Assembly: GCA_963575745.1 (NCBI GenBank)
Contig: CAUYUJ010015310.1
Coordinates: forward strand, 17,501-81,500
Direction of reading: 5' to 3'
Length of the DNA: 64,000 nt
From: Prorocentrum cordatum
Lineage: Eukaryota > Sar > Dinophyceae > Prorocentrales > Prorocentraceae
Part shown: positions 1 to 11,600 of the stretch, piece after piece
How positions within the stretch are numbered: position 1 is the first letter of the stretch
Layout: every line of letters begins with the position of its first letter
The notes under the pieces: generated by a model
What the model was told of the DNA's origin: nothing
Seen by the model: only the letters and a program-made list of their open reading frames with translations
Database searches by the model: none
Position numbers and translations under genes: made by a program

Positions 1-240
1 GGTTTCCTTGGGGGTTGTCTGTTTGTCAGTGTATACAAAGGGGGAAATGTTGTCGAATTTGAGACGTATGGTTCTCTCTTTTTGTATATGTCTGGGTTCT
101 TCCGGGGGTTTTCTGTGGTTCTCATGAGTTTTCTGTGAGTCGTTCGGGGGGTTTTCTGTGAGTCGTTCGGGCCGCTCGTTTTCTGTTTTTTTGTGTGTCG
201 TTCGAGCCGTTCGTTCGTTTGTGCATGCTTCTGGCGGTTT
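1..240 (+). repeat. Leader segment, copy 1 of an 11.35-kb-spaced direct repeat
   Basis: This non-coding stretch precedes the first satellite array. The same sequence with a few substitutions recurs at 11351-11600, again directly before a satellite array. Near its end it already contains single monomers of the gtgtgagtcgttcggg type, so it is the array's left-hand junction. No open coding region is convincing here. Confidence 0.8.
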
Positions 241-1196
241 TCTGTGAGTCGTTCGGGCCGCTCGTCCTGGTGTGAGTCGTTCGGGCCCCTCCTTGTGTGT
301 GAGTCGTTCGGGCTCCTCGTGGTGTGAAAAGTTCGGGCGCCTCGTCCTGGTGTGGGTCGTTCGGGCCCCTCCTTGTGTGTGAGTCGTTCGGGCTCTTCGT
401 GGTGTGAGTCGTTCGGGCTTCTCGAGGTGTGAGTCGTTCGGGCCTCTCGTCCTGGTGTGAGTCGTTCGGGCTCCTCCCTGTGTGTGAGTCGTTCGGGCTC
501 CTCGTGGTGTGAGTCGTTCGGGCCCCTCGTCCTGGTGTGAGTCGTTCGGGCCCCTCCTTGTGTGTGAGTCGTTCGGGGCCCTCGTGGCGTGAGTTTCGTT
601 CGGGCCTCTGGTCCTGGTGTGAGTCGTTCGGCCCCCTCTTGTGTGTGAGTCGTTCGGCTCCTAGGTGTGAGTCCGTTCGGCCCTCGTCCTGGGGTGAGGT
701 CGTTCGGGCCCTTTTCTTGTGTGTGAGTCGTTCGGGCTCCTCGTGGTGTGAGTCGTTCGGCGCCTCGTCCTGGTGTGAGTCGTTCGGGCCCCTCCTGTGT
801 GTGAGTCGTTCGGGCTCCTCGTGCGTGAGTCGTTCGGGCCTCAATCGTCCTGGTGTGATTCGTTCGGGCCCCTCAAAGTGTGTGAGCTCGTTCGGGCTCT
901 CTCGTGGTGTGAGTCGTTCGGGCCCCTCTTCCTGGTGTGAGTCGTTCGGGCCCCTCCTTGTGTGTGAGTCGTTCGGGCTCCTCGTGGTGTGAGTCGTTGG
1001 GGCCCGTCGTCCTGGTGTGAGTCGTTCGGGCCCCTCCTTGTGTGTGAGTCGTTCGGGCTCCTCGTGGTGTGAGTCGTTCGGGCCCCTAGTCCTGGTGTGA
1101 GTCGTTCGGGCCCCTCCTTGTGTGTGAGTCGTTCGGGCTCCTCGTGGTGTGAGTCGTTCGGGCCCCTCGTCCTGGTGTGAGTCGTTCGGGATCCTC
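241..1196 (+). repeat. Satellite array of 25/27/28-bp monomers (80-bp trimer)
   Basis: Tandem monomers all begin gtgtgagtcgttcggg and differ in their tails: cccctcgtcctg (28 bp), cccctccttgt (27 bp) and ctcctcgtg (25 bp). They usually follow one another in that order, giving an 80-bp higher-order unit. Single-base indels and substitutions are scattered through the middle (about 570-900). The reverse strand of the unit contains no TAA, TAG or TGA, so long open frames on the minus strand here are a by-product of composition. Confidence 0.95.
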
Positions 1197-1425
1197 GTGG
1201 GGCCTCTTGGGGGCCCCTTGGAGCCTATTGGGGCCTCTTGGGGGCCTCTTGGGGGCCTATTGGGGGCCTCTTGGGGGCCTCTTTGGGCTTCTTGGGGCTT
1301 CTTGGGGGCTTCTTGTGGGCCTCTTGGCGGCCTCTTGGGGCCTCTTGGGGGCTTCTTGGGGGCCTCTTGGAGGCCTCCGGGGAGCCTCCTGGGAGCCTCT
1401 TGGGGCCATCTCGGGGCCTCTGGCG
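1197..1425 (+). repeat. 11-13-bp minisatellite (ggcctcttggg type)
   Basis: Head-to-tail copies of ggcctcttggg with one or two extra G directly follow the 80-bp trimer array. The same pairing (monomer array, then this minisatellite, then a conserved tail) recurs in every 1.33-kb unit downstream and at 27.0 kb and 29.8 kb. Apparent Gly/Leu/Ser-rich plus-strand frames and Pro/Gln/Ala-rich minus-strand frames here are repeat translations. Confidence 0.92.
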
Positions 1426-1924
1426 ACCTCCTCAGAAGCGCAAATGAGCGCTGCCCCCTTGAGAAGAACAAAATGAGCCCAACACCTGCGTTAAATCAAT
1501 GATTTTGCTATGAAGGAAGAGGAGCGCCGGAACACCGCAGCCTTGCTCTGCGGACCGGAGCCGACCAGCTCGAAGACCTGTGCGACAACATGGTTGTCCT
1601 CTTCACAGTCCTCGTCCTGAGTCGGCGAGTCGTGGATTCGGTCAGTCGGGGCTGGGATCACGGCTTTTCGGGGGCCGTGGTTCCTTGGCCGGTTCCTGCG
1701 AGTTTGCTTTCGGTGGTTCCTCCGATCTCGGCTTTGCTAGTGACTGCCTTCTTTCTGGTTCCTATCGGGTTTGGCAGTCGCGGGGGTTCCTGGAATGTCA
1801 CGACTGCTGGTTTCAGGGAGTCGTGACAAGGGGCGGAGGTTCACCAGGAAGTGTGAGAGAGGCTTGGGCCCAGAAGAACTGTGCCATAATCGAATCGAAA
1901 GCATTGCGATTCCCAGACGGTTTT

Positions 1925-1950
1925 CCGTAGCCATTATGGCCCAACACAAG
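1925..1950 (+). other. SL-like 20-mer in tandem unit 1
   Basis: The sequence ccgtagccattatggcccaa matches the dinoflagellate spliced-leader exon over 20 nt with two substitutions, then continues cacaag. It is not followed by a donor GT and an snRNA-like intron, so it is a relic and not an SL RNA gene. Confidence 0.65.
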
Positions 1951-3234
1951 TCGGAGATAATATTCTCGGCCATTCCCCAGGAATCTCCCTGTTTGAGGGG
2001 GGGGCGATCGGCGAGATTTCTCGCTGCTGCGCAGCACCGCAGCCCGCTTTGCGACCGAGTCGACCAGGCTCGAAGTCCTGTGCGAAAACATGGTTGTCCT
2101 CTTCACAGTCGTCCTCCTCCGCCTCTGCCTAGGCCTCTTGGGGCGTCTTCGGCGCCTCTTGGGGCCTCTTGGGGACCTCTTGGGGGTATCTTGGGGGCAT
2201 CTTGGAAGCCCCGTGGTGCCTCCTGGGGACCTTGTGGGCCATCTGGGGAACTCTTGGGGCCATCTGGTGGGCCTCTGGGGGCCATCTTGGGGGGCTTGTA
2301 TGAGCGCTGCCCCTCCTCCTGGTGTGACTCGTTCGGGCTCCTCGTGCTGTGAGTTGTTCGAGGCCCGCGTCGTGGTGTGAGTCGTTCGGGCGCCCAGCCC
2401 TGGTGTGAGTCGTTCGGGCCCCTCCTTGTGGTGTGAGTCGTTCGGGCTCTTCGTGGTGTGAGTCGTTCGGGCCCCTCGTCCTGGTGTGAGTCGTTCGGGC
2501 TCCTCGTGGGGCCTCTTGGGGACCTCTTGGAGCCTCTTGGGGCCTCTTGGGGGCCTCTTGGGGGCCTCTTGGGGGCCTCTTGGGGGCCTCTTGGGGCCTC
2601 TTGGGGCCTCTTGGGGGCCTCTTGGGGGCCTCTTGGGGGCCTCTTGGGGCCTCTTGGGGCCTCTTGGGGGCCTCTTGGAGGCCTCTTGGGAGCCTCCTGG
2701 GGGCCTCTTGGGGCCATCATGGGGCCTCTGGCGACCTCCTCAGAAGCGCAAGTGAGCGCAGCCCCCTGAGAAGGACAAAATGAGCCCAATATCTTTGTAA
2801 ATCAATGATTTTGCTATGAAGGAAGAGGAGCGCCTGAGCACCGCAGCCTGCTCTGCGACCGAGTCGACCAGGCTCGAAGACCTGTGCGAAAACATGGTTG
2901 TCCTCTTCGCAGTCCTCCTCCTCCTCCGCCTCTGCATCGTTCGATTCGGTTCAGTCGTGTCCCTGGGGTCACGCTTTTCGGGGGCCGCGGTTCCTTGGCC
3001 GGTTCCTGTGAGCTTGCCTTCGGTGGCTCCTCCGACCTCGGTTTTGCTAGTGACTGCCTTTTTTCTGGTGCCTATCGGGTTTGGCAGTCGTGGGGGCCCC
3101 TGGGATGTCACTACTGCTGGTTTCAGGGAGTCGTGACAAGGGTCGGAGGTTCACAAGGAAGTGTGAGAGAGGCTTGGGTCCAGAAGAACTGTGCCATAAT
3201 CGAATCGAAGGCGCTGCGATTCCCTGACGGTTTT

Positions 3235-3260
3235 CCGTAGCCATTATGGCCCAACACAAG
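3235..3260 (+). other. SL-like 20-mer in tandem unit 2
   Basis: Same sequence and same relative position as the copy at 1925; two substitutions from the dinoflagellate SL exon. Confidence 0.65.
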
Positions 3261-4576
3261 TAGGAGATCATATTCTCGGCCATTCCCCAGGAATCCCCCT
3301 GTTTGAGGGGGGACCGATCGGCGAGATTTCTTTCGCGGCGCTGCCTGAGCGTCTCAGCGCCGCAGCCCGCTTTGCGACCGAGTCGACCAGGCTCGAAGTC
3401 CTGTGCGAAAACATGGTTGTCTTCTTCACAGTCCTCCTCCTCCGCCTCTGCCTAGGCCTCTTGGGGCGTCTTCGGCGCCTCTTGGGGCCTCTTGGGGACC
3501 TCTTGGGGGTATCTTGGGGGCCTCTTGGAGGCCTCGTGGTGCCTCCTGGGGACCTCTTGTGGGCCATCTGGGGAACTCTTGGGGCCATCTGGTGGACCTC
3601 TGGGGGCCATCTTGGGGGGCTTGTATGAGCGCTGCCCCTCCTCCTGGTGTGACTCGTTCGGGCTCCTCGTGGTGTGAGTCGTTCGAGGCCCGCGTCGTGG
3701 TGTGAGTCGTTCGGGCTCCTCGTGGTGTGAGTCGTTCGGGCGCCTCGTCCTGGTGTGAAGTCGTTCGGGCCCCTCCTTGTGGTGTGAGTCGTTCGGGCTC
3801 TTCGTGGTGTGAGTCGTTCGGGCCCCTCGTCCTGGTGTGAGTCGTTCGGGCTCCTCGTGGGGCCTCTTGGGGGCCTCTTGGAGCCTCTTGGGGCCTCTTG
3901 GGGGCCTCTTGGGGGCCTCTTGGGGGCCTCTTGGGGGCCTCTTGGGGGCCTCTTGGGGCCTCTTGGGGCCTCTTGGGGGCCTCTTGGGGGCCTCTTGGGG
4001 GCGTCTTGGGGCCTCTTGGGGGCCTCTTGGGGGCCTCTTAGAGGCCCCTTGGGAGCCTCCTGGGGGCCTCTTGGGGCCATCCTGGGGCCTCTGGCGACCC
4101 CTCAGAAGCGCAGATGAGCGCTGCCCCCTGGGAAGGACAAAATGAGCCCACAATCTCAGTAAAATCAATGATTTTGCTATGAAGCAAGAGGAGCGCCTGA
4201 GCACCGCAGCCTGCTCTGCGACCGAGTCGACCAGGCTCGAAGACCTGTGCGAAAACATGGTTGTCCTCTTCACAGTCCTCTTCCTCCGCCTCTGCTTCGT
4301 TTGATTCGGTTCAGTCGTGTCCCTGGGATCACGCTTTTCGGGGGCCGTGGTTCCTTGGCCGGTTCCTTCGGTGGTTCCTCCGATCTCGGCTTTGCTAGTA
4401 TTTTTGTTCGGTTTTATCGGGTTTGGCAGTCGTGGGGGCTCCTGGGATGTCACTACTGCTGGTTTCAGGGAGTCGTGACAAGGGACGGAGGTTCACAAGA
4501 AAGTGTGAGAGAGGCTTGGGTCCAGAAGAACTGTGCCATGATCGAATCGAAGGCATTGCGATTCCCTGACGGTTTT

Positions 4577-4602
4577 CCGTAGCCATTATGGCCCAACACA
4601 AG
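4577..4602 (+). other. SL-like 20-mer in tandem unit 3
   Basis: Same sequence and same relative position as the other unit copies; two substitutions from the dinoflagellate SL exon. Confidence 0.65.
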
Positions 4603-5900
4603 TAGGATATAATATTCTCGGTCATTCCCCGGGAATCTCCCTGTTTGAGGGGGGACCGATCGGCGAGATTTCTCGCTGCGGCGCTGCCTGAGCGCCTGAG
4701 CACCGCAGCCCGCTTTGCGACCGAGTCGACCAGGCTCGAAGTCCTGTGCGAAAGCATGGCTGTCCTCTTCGCAGTCCTCCTCCCCCGCCTCTGCCTAGGC
4801 CTCTTGGGGCGTCTTCGGCGCCTCTTCGGGCCTCTTGGGGACCTCTTGGGGGTATCTTGGGGGCCTCTTGGAGGCCTCGTGGTGCCTCCAGGGGGCTCTT
4901 GTGGGCCATCTGGTGGACCTCTGGGGGCCATCTGGTGGACCTCTGGGGGCCATCTTGGGGGGCTTGTGTGAGCGCTGCCCCTCCTCCTGGCGCGACTCGT
5001 CCGGGCTCCTCGTGGTGTGAGTCGTTCGAGGCCCGCGTCGTGGTGTGAGTCGTTCGGGCGCCTCGTCCTGGTGTGAGTCGTTCGGGCGCCTCGTCCTGGT
5101 GTGAGTCGTTCGGGCTCTTCGTGGTGTGAGTCGTTCGGGCCCCTCGTCCTGGTGCGAGTCGTTCGGGCTCCTCGTGGGGCCTCTTGGGGGCCTCTTGGAG
5201 CCTCTTGGGGCCTCTTGGGGGCCTCTTGGGGGCCTCTTGGGGGCTTCTTGGGGGCCTCTTGGGGCCTCTTGGGGCCTGTTGGGGGCCTCTTGGGGGCCTC
5301 TTGGGGGCCTCTTGGGGCCTCTTGGGGACCTCTTGGGGGCCTCTTGGAGGCCTCTTGGGAGCCTCCTGGGGGCCTCTTGGGGCCATCTTGGGGCCTCTGG
5401 CGACCTCCTCAGAAGCGCAAGTGAGCGCTGCCCCCTGAGAAGGACAAAATGAGCCCAATATCTTTGTAAATCAACGATTTTGCTATGAAGGAAGAGGAGC
5501 GCCTGAACACCGCAGCCTGCTCTGCGACCGAGTCGACCAGGCTCGAAGACCTGTGCGAAAACCTGGTTGTCCTCTTCGCAGTCCTCTTCCTCCGCCTCTG
5601 CCTCGTTTGATTCGGTTAAGTCGTGTCCCTGGGATCGCGCTTTTCGGGGGCCGTGGTTCCTTGGCAGGTCCCTGTGAGCTTGCCTTCGGTGGTTCTTCCG
5701 ATCTCGGCTTTGCTAGTGACTGTCTTTTTTCTGGTTCCTATCGGGTTTGGCAGTCGCGGGGGCTCCTGGGATGTCACTACTGCTGGTTTCAGGGGGTCGT
5801 GGCAAGGGGCGGAGGTTCACAAGGAAGTGTGAGAGAGGCTTGGGTCCAGAAGAACTGTGCCATAATCGAATCGAAGGCGCTGCGATTTTCTGACGGTTTT

Positions 5901-5926
5901 CCGTAGCCATTGTGGCCCAACACAAG
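5901..5926 (+). other. SL-like 20-mer in tandem unit 4
   Basis: Variant ccgtagccattgtggcccaa. The attg form is shared with the stacked relic at 15181, while the other units have atta. Confidence 0.65.
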
Positions 5927-7247
5927 TCGGATATAATATTCTCGGCCATTCCCCAGGAATCTCCCTGTTTGAGGGGGGGCCGATCGGCGAGATTTCTCGC
6001 TGCGGCGCTGCCTGGGCGCCTGAGCGCCGCAGCCCGCTTTGCGACCGAGTCGACCAGGCTCGAAGTCTTGTGCGAAAACATGGTTGTCCTCTTCGCAGTC
6101 CTCCTCCCCCGCCTCTGCCTAGGCCTCTTGGGGCGTCTTCGGCGCCTCTTGGGGACCTCTTGGGGGTATCTTGGGGGCCTCTTGGAGGCCTCGTGGTGCC
6201 TCGGGGGGACCTCTTGTGGGCCATCTGGGGAATTCTTGGGGCCATCTGGTGGACCTCTGGGGGCCATCTTGGGGGGCTTGTATGAGCGTTGCCCCTCCTC
6301 CTGGCGTGACTCGTTCGGGCTCCTCGTGGTGTGAGTCGTTCGAGGCCCGCGTCGTGGTGTGAGTCGTTCGGGCGCCTCGTCCTGGTGTGAGTTGTTCGGG
6401 CGCTTCGTCCTGGTGTGAGTCGTTCGGGCCCCTCCTTGTGGTGCGAGTCGTTCGGGGTCCTCGTGGTGTGAGTCGTTCGGGCCCCTCGTCCTGGTGTGAG
6501 TCGTTCGGGCTCCTCGTGGGGCCTCTTGGGGGCCTCTTGGAGCCTCCTGGAGCCTCTTGGGGGCCTCTTGGGAGCCTCTTGGGGGCCTCTTGGGGGCCTC
6601 TTGGGGCTTCTTGGGGCCTCTTGGGGGCTTCTTGGGGGCTTCTTGGGGGCCTCTTGGGGCCTCGTGGGGGCCTCTTGGGGGCCTCTTGGAGGCCTCTTGG
6701 GAGCCTCCTGGGAGCCTCTTGGGGCCATCGTGGGGCCTCTGGCGACCTCCTCAGAAGCGCAAATGAGCGCTGCCCCCTGGGAAGGACAAAAAAAATGAGC
6801 CCAAAACCTGCGTAAACTCAATGATTTTGCTATGAAGGAACAGGAGCGCCTGAGCAACGCAGCCTGCTCTGCGACCGAGTCGACCAGGCTCGAAGACCTG
6901 TGCGAAAACATGGTTGTCCTCTTCGCAGTCCTCTTCCTCCGCCTCTGCCTCGTTTGATTCGGTTTCAGTCGTGTCCCTGGGATCGCGCTTTTCGGGGGCC
7001 GTGGTTCCTTGGCCGGTCCCTGTGAGCTTGCCTTCGGTGGTTCCTCCGATCTCGGCTTTGCTAGTGACTGCCTTTTTCTGGTTCCTATCGGGTTTGGCAG
7101 TCGCGGGGGCCCCTGGGATGTCACTACTGCTGGTTTCAGGGAGTCGCGACAAGGGACGGAGGTTCACAAGGAAGTGTGAGAGAGGCTTGGGTCCAGAAGA
7201 ACTGTGCCATAATCGAATCGAAGGCGCTGCGATTCCCTGACGGTTTT

Positions 7248-7273
7248 CCGTAGCCATTATGGCCCAACACAAG
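7248..7273 (+). other. SL-like 20-mer in tandem unit 5
   Basis: Same sequence and same relative position as the copy at 1925; two substitutions from the dinoflagellate SL exon. Confidence 0.65.
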
Positions 7274-8560
7274 TGGGAGATAATATTCTCGGCCGTTCCC
7301 CAGGAACCTCCCTGTTTGAGGGGGGGCCGATCGGCGAGATTTCTCGCTGCGGCGCTGCTTGAGCGTCTGAACACCGCAGCCCGCCTTGCGACCGAGTCGA
7401 CCAGGCTCGAAGTCCCGTGCGAAAACATGGTTGTCCTCTTCACAGTCCTCCTCCTCCGCCTCTGCCTTGGCCTCTTGGGGCGTCTTCGGCGCCTCTTGGG
7501 GCCTCTTGGGGACCTCTTGGGGGTATCTTGGGGGCCTCTTGGAGGCCTCGTGGTGCCTCCTGGGGATCTTTTGTGGGCCATCTGGGGAACTCTCGGGGCC
7601 ATCTGGTGGACCTCTGGGGGCCATCTTGGGGGGCTTGTATGAGCGCTGCCCCTCCTCCTGGTGTGACTCGTTGGGGCTCCTCGTGTGTTAGTCGTTCGAG
7701 GCCCGCGTCGTGGTGTGAGTTGTTCGGGCGCTTCGTCCTGGTGTGAGTCGTTCGGGCCCCTCCTTGTGGTGTGAGTCGTTCGGGCTCCTCGTGGTGTGTG
7801 TGTGTGTGAGTCGTTCGGGCCCCTCGTCCTGGTGTGAGTCGTTCGGGCTCCTCGTGGGGCCGCTTGGGGGCCTCTTGGAGCCTCCTGGGGCCTCTTGGGG
7901 GCCTCTTGGGGGCCTCTTTTGGGGGCCTCTTGGGGGCCTCTTGGGCCTCTCTTGGGGCCTCTTGGTTCCTCTTGGGGGCTTCTTGGAGGCCTCTTGGGAG
8001 CCTCCTGGGGGCCTCTTGGGCCTCTTGGGGCCTCTGGCGACCTCCTCCGAAGCGCAAATAAGGCGCTGCCCCCTGAGAAGGACAATGAGCAACATGAGCC
8101 CAAAAACCTGCGTAAAAAAACCTGCGTAAAATCAATGATTTTGCTATGAAGGAACAGGAGCGCCTGAGCAACGCAGCCTGCTCTGCGACCGAGTCGACCA
8201 GGCTCGAAGACCTGTGCGAAAACCTGGTTGTCCTCTTCACAGTCCTCGTCCTCCGCCTCTGCCTCGTTTGATTCGGTTCAGTCGCGTCCCTGGGATCACG
8301 CTTTTCGGGGGCCGTGGTTCCTTGGCCGGTTCCTGTGAGCTTGCCTTCGGTGGTTCCTCCGATCTCGGCTGTGCTAGTGACTGCCTTTTTTCTGGTTCCT
8401 ATCGGGTTTGGCAGTCGTGGGGGCTCCTGGGATGTCATTACTGCTGGTTTCAGGGAGTCGTGACAAGGGGTGAGGTTCACAAGGAAGTGTGAGAGAGGCT
8501 TGGGTCCAGAAGAACTGTGCCATAATCGAATCGAAGGCACTGCGATTCCCTGACGGTTTT

Positions 8561-8586
8561 CCGTAGCCATTATGGCCCAACACAAG
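8561..8586 (+). other. SL-like 20-mer in tandem unit 6
   Basis: Same sequence and same relative position as the copy at 1925; two substitutions from the dinoflagellate SL exon. Confidence 0.65.
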
Positions 8587-9439
8587 TGGGAGATAATATT
8601 CTCGGCAATTCCCCAGGAATCTCCCTGTTTGGGGGGGGGGCGATCGGCGAGATTTCTCGCTGCGGCGCAGCCTGAGCGCCTGAGCACCGCAGCCCGCTTT
8701 GCGACCGAGTCGACCAGGCTCGAAGTCCTGTGCGAAAACATGGTTGTCCTCTTCACAGTCCTCCTCCGCCTCTGCCTAGGCCTCTTGGGGCGTCGTCGGC
8801 GCCTCTTGGGGCCTCTTGGGGACCTCTTGGGGGTATCTTGGGGGCCTCTTGGAGGCCTCGTGGTGCCTCCTGGGGACCTCTTGTGGGCCATCTGGGGAAC
8901 TCTTGGGGCCATCTGGTGGACCTCTGGGGGCCATCTTGGGGGGCTTGTATGAACGCTGCCCCTCCTCCTGGTGTGACTCGTTGGGGCTCCTCGTGGTGTG
9001 AGTCGTTCGAGGCCCGCGTCGTGGTGTGAGTCGTTCGGGCGCCTCGTCCTGGCGTGAGTCGTTCGGGCCCCTCCTTGTGGTGTGAGTCGTTCGGGCCCTT
9101 CGTGGTGTGAGTCGTTCGGGCCCCTCGTCCTGGCGTGAGTCGTTCGGGATCCTCGTGGGGCCTCTTGGGGGCCCCTTGGAGCCTATTGGGGCCTCTTGGG
9201 GGCCTCTTGGGGGCCTATTGGGGGCCTCTTGGGGGCCTCTTTGGGCTTCTTGGGGCTTCTTGGGGGCTTCTTGTGGGCCTCTTGGCGGCCTCTTGGGGCC
9301 TCTTGGGGGCTTCTTGGGGGCCTCTTGGAGGCCTCCGGGGAGCCTCCTGGGAGCCTCTTGGGGCCATCTCGGGGCCTCTGGCGACCTCCTCAGAAGCGCA
9401 AATGAGCGCTGCCCCCTTGAGAAGAACAAAATGAGCCCA

Positions 9440-9778
9440 ACACCTGCGTAAAATCAATGATTTTGCTATGAAGGAAGAGGAGCGCGCCCCCCTCAGAAGG
9501 CCAACATGGGGCCGAGACCGTAGTAAAATCAATGATTTTGGTTTCAAAGAAGAGGAGAGGGTTTTTTCTCGTTCCCCATGTCGGGGGCAGAACCCTCGTG
9601 AGGGGTGTAGTTTTTTTAGCCCTCCAAAGAGTCGAAATGGACCCCCCTGGCGACCCGCGGGGCCCCCTTTCCAGGCCCAGGGGGAGGGGGTAGGGGGAGG
9701 GGGAAACCCCTCCCCGAAGGGGAAGAAGGGGGGTTGAGGACAGAGCGGGCTCTCTAAACCACTCACGCCCAAAGGGCT
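9440..9778 (+). repeat. Dispersed GC-rich module, copy 1
   Basis: The segment starts at the tgattttgctatgaagg motif. It contains 'tcggggcagaaccctcgtgag'-type sequence, a run of G and A blocks ending near gaaggggaagaagggggg, and ends at actcacgcccaaagggctgg. The same order is found at 10005-10262, 30160-30479 and 30480-30815. It is followed here by a short minisatellite stretch (9780-9900). No gene is seen. Confidence 0.75.
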
Positions 9779-10004
9779 GGTGGGACCTCTTGGGGCCTCT
9801 TGGGGGCCTCTTGGGGGCCTCTTGGGGGCCTCTTGGGGCATCTTGGGGGCCTCTTGGGGGCCTCTTGGAGGCCTCTGGGGAGCCTCCTGGGGGCATCTTG
9901 GGGCCTCAGGCGACCTCCTCAGAAGCGCAAGTGAGCGCTGCCCCTTGAAAAATGACAAAATGAGCCAAAAAACTTGGTAAACTCAGCGATTTTGCTATGA
10001 AGGA

Positions 10005-10262
10005 AGAGGAGCGCGGCCCCCTCAGAAGGCCAAAATGGGGTTTCTGTCAGTACCCCCGTCGGGGCCACGATCCTCGCGAGGGGTGTCGAATTTTAGCTCT
10101 CCCAGGGATAGACAAAGGACCCTCTGACGATCCGCGGAAGGCCCCCTCCAGGTCCAGGGGGAGGGAGTAGGGGGAGGGGTGAACCCCTCGCCGAACGGGA
10201 AGAAGGGGGGTTGAGAACAGAGCGGACTCCCTAAACCACTCACGCCCAAAGGGCTGGTGGGA
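10005..10262 (+). repeat. Dispersed GC-rich module, copy 2
   Basis: This copy is shortened on its left side relative to the one at 9440 but ends at the same cccaaagggctggtggga boundary. The sequence then changes to the 57-bp minisatellite. Confidence 0.75.
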
Positions 10263-10289
10263 TTTCGTTTTTCGGGGTTACAGTGCGCA

Positions 10290-10690
10290 CTTGTCCTGCG
10301 GAGCTCCAGTGTCACAGAAGATGTCTCTGTAGCTTCCTCGTCGTCGAGACGCTTCGATGTCTTTGTAGTTTCCTCGTAGCCTCCTTTCCATGCCTCTGTA
10401 GCTTCCAGGCACTCCTGCGTCGCCGAGTTTCTTCTTGCAGCGTCCTTGTCGTGTCGCGGGGTGCGTTTGCGTCACTTCGGTGTTGCTGCGCCTTGAGACG
10501 TGTCTCTGCAGCTTCTTCGTCTCATCGGGGACTCCAGCGTCGCCGAATTTGTTCCCGCATTCTCCTTGTCGTTCCAGGTCGCGCGTACGCGCGCAGAATG
10601 TTTCTCTGCAGCGTCCTCGTCGCATCAGGATCTCCAGCGTCACAGAATGCATCCTTGTAGCGCCTCTTCTTCCAGGGCGGCGTGGTCCTG
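10290..10690 (+). repeat. Degenerate minisatellite, period about 57 bp
   Basis: The motif ctccagcgtcgccgaat followed by a tctctgcagcgtcctcgtcg segment returns about every 57 bp with many substitutions. Minus-strand translation gives repeating LQR/DAGVP-like stretches, which reflects the repeat and is not a recognisable protein. Confidence 0.65.
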
Positions 10691-10759
10691 ATTCGCCGCG
10701 GACGACTCGCCGCGGACGGTTCCATTCGATTCCACGGACGATCGTGCGCATGTAGTTTG

Positions 10760-11350
10760 CCACGCGCCTGCGCGCGCGCGGAGAGGGCCTGGGCGCCCTG
10801 TCGCCTGCGGGCGACCGCGCGGGTTAGCTCCCGCAAAAGCCAAAAAGGGCATGTCCACACGCCGGGTAAAGCCTAAAAGGGCTTTCGTCTGCCTGATCCT
10901 TGCCTCCCGCTTTCCTCCTTCTTCTTTCATCGAAGTCAGAACCCCCGCCCCCTATGACGTCCCCCGCTGGCCTGGGTGGTCTACTCAGGTCGCGGGGGGG
11001 GATAGGGGGGGGGTCGTTGCCACGGCTGGTGCCTCGTTTTCATGACGGGGAGGGGGGGGTGCACCGTTCCCTCGGATGGGCACACACACACACACGCCCC
11101 TCCAAGGGCCTCCGAGCCCTCCCTCTCCGTCCTTTTCTTCTCCCTTATCCTCCCCCCCCTCGCGGTTTTCGAAGCCTTTGGCGTCTCCGCCCACCGCCCT
11201 TGGGAGTATCCTAATGGCCTCCGGCCCACCCCGCCACCGTGCCGTGCCGGTGGACAAGAGGCGCATGGGGTAGACGGGATGGTTAAAGGGGGAGCCAGTG
11301 GCTTCAATCGGGCGTTTTGGAGCGCACGCGCGTAGTTGGGTTCTGCAGGG
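10760..11350. other. GC-rich spacer without a recognisable gene
   Basis: The stretch holds a short CA repeat near 11082-11095, C-rich and G-rich runs, and no open frame with a coherent protein pattern on either strand. It ends where the second leader copy begins. Confidence 0.6.
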
Positions 11351-11600
11351 GTTCCTTGGGGGTTGTCTGTTTGTCAGTGTATACAAAGGGGGAAATGTTG
11401 TCGACTTTGAGACGTCTGGTTCTCTCTTCTTGCATATGTCTGGGTTATTCTGGGGGGTTTCTGTGGTTCTCGTGAGTTTTCTGTGAGTCGTTCGGGGGGT
11501 TTTCTGTGAGTCGTTCGGGCCGTTCGTTTTCTGTTTTTTTTTTTTTTGTGAGTCGTTCGAGCCGTTCGTTCGTTTGCGCATGCTTCTGGGGGTTTTCTGT
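11351..11600 (+). repeat. Leader segment, copy 2
   Basis: Near-identical to positions 1-240, including gtcagtgtatacaaaggggg and the following gagacgt(c/a)tgg block, with a few substitutions and a longer T run (about 11530). It again leads straight into the monomer array, so the pair marks an 11.35-kb-scale duplication. Confidence 0.85.

Larger units (their letters stand above)
1473..9430 (+). repeat. Six tandem 1.33-kb higher-order units
   Basis: The landmark atgagccc occurs at 1473, 2780, 4142, 5449, 6795, 8094 and 9431, giving unit lengths of 1307, 1362, 1307, 1346, 1299 and 1337 bp. Each unit runs: a tgattttgctatgaagg segment, a 'gcgaccgagtcgaccaggc' block, a TCC-rich stretch, a roughly 250-bp unique block, the SL-like 20-mer, a second copy of the 'gaccgagtcgaccaggc' block, a glycine-codon-rich stretch, a few 25-28-bp monomers, and the 11-13-bp minisatellite. 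Copy-to-copy differences are mostly substitutions and changes in the number of short internal repeats. Short plus-strand frames with a start at the cgaaaacatgg site recur in each unit but shift between copies, so I do not call them genes. Confidence 0.9.

Noticed and set aside
241-1196. CRISPR-like look of regularly spaced repeats
   Set aside because: Monomers are contiguous with no unique spacers, no cas genes are nearby, and the genome is eukaryotic.
1580-1930. Short plus-strand frames recurring in each 1.33-kb unit
   Set aside because: They shift frame or stop differently between copies, with no sign of protein-level conservation.
2103-2789. Pro/Gln/Lys-rich, collagen-like minus-strand frames in the 1.33-kb units
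   Set aside because: They follow the 11-13-bp ggcctcttggg minisatellite, and their length tracks repeat number, not a conserved protein.
10278-10763. Minus-strand Arg-rich frame
   Set aside because: It is the translation of the degenerate 57-bp minisatellite.
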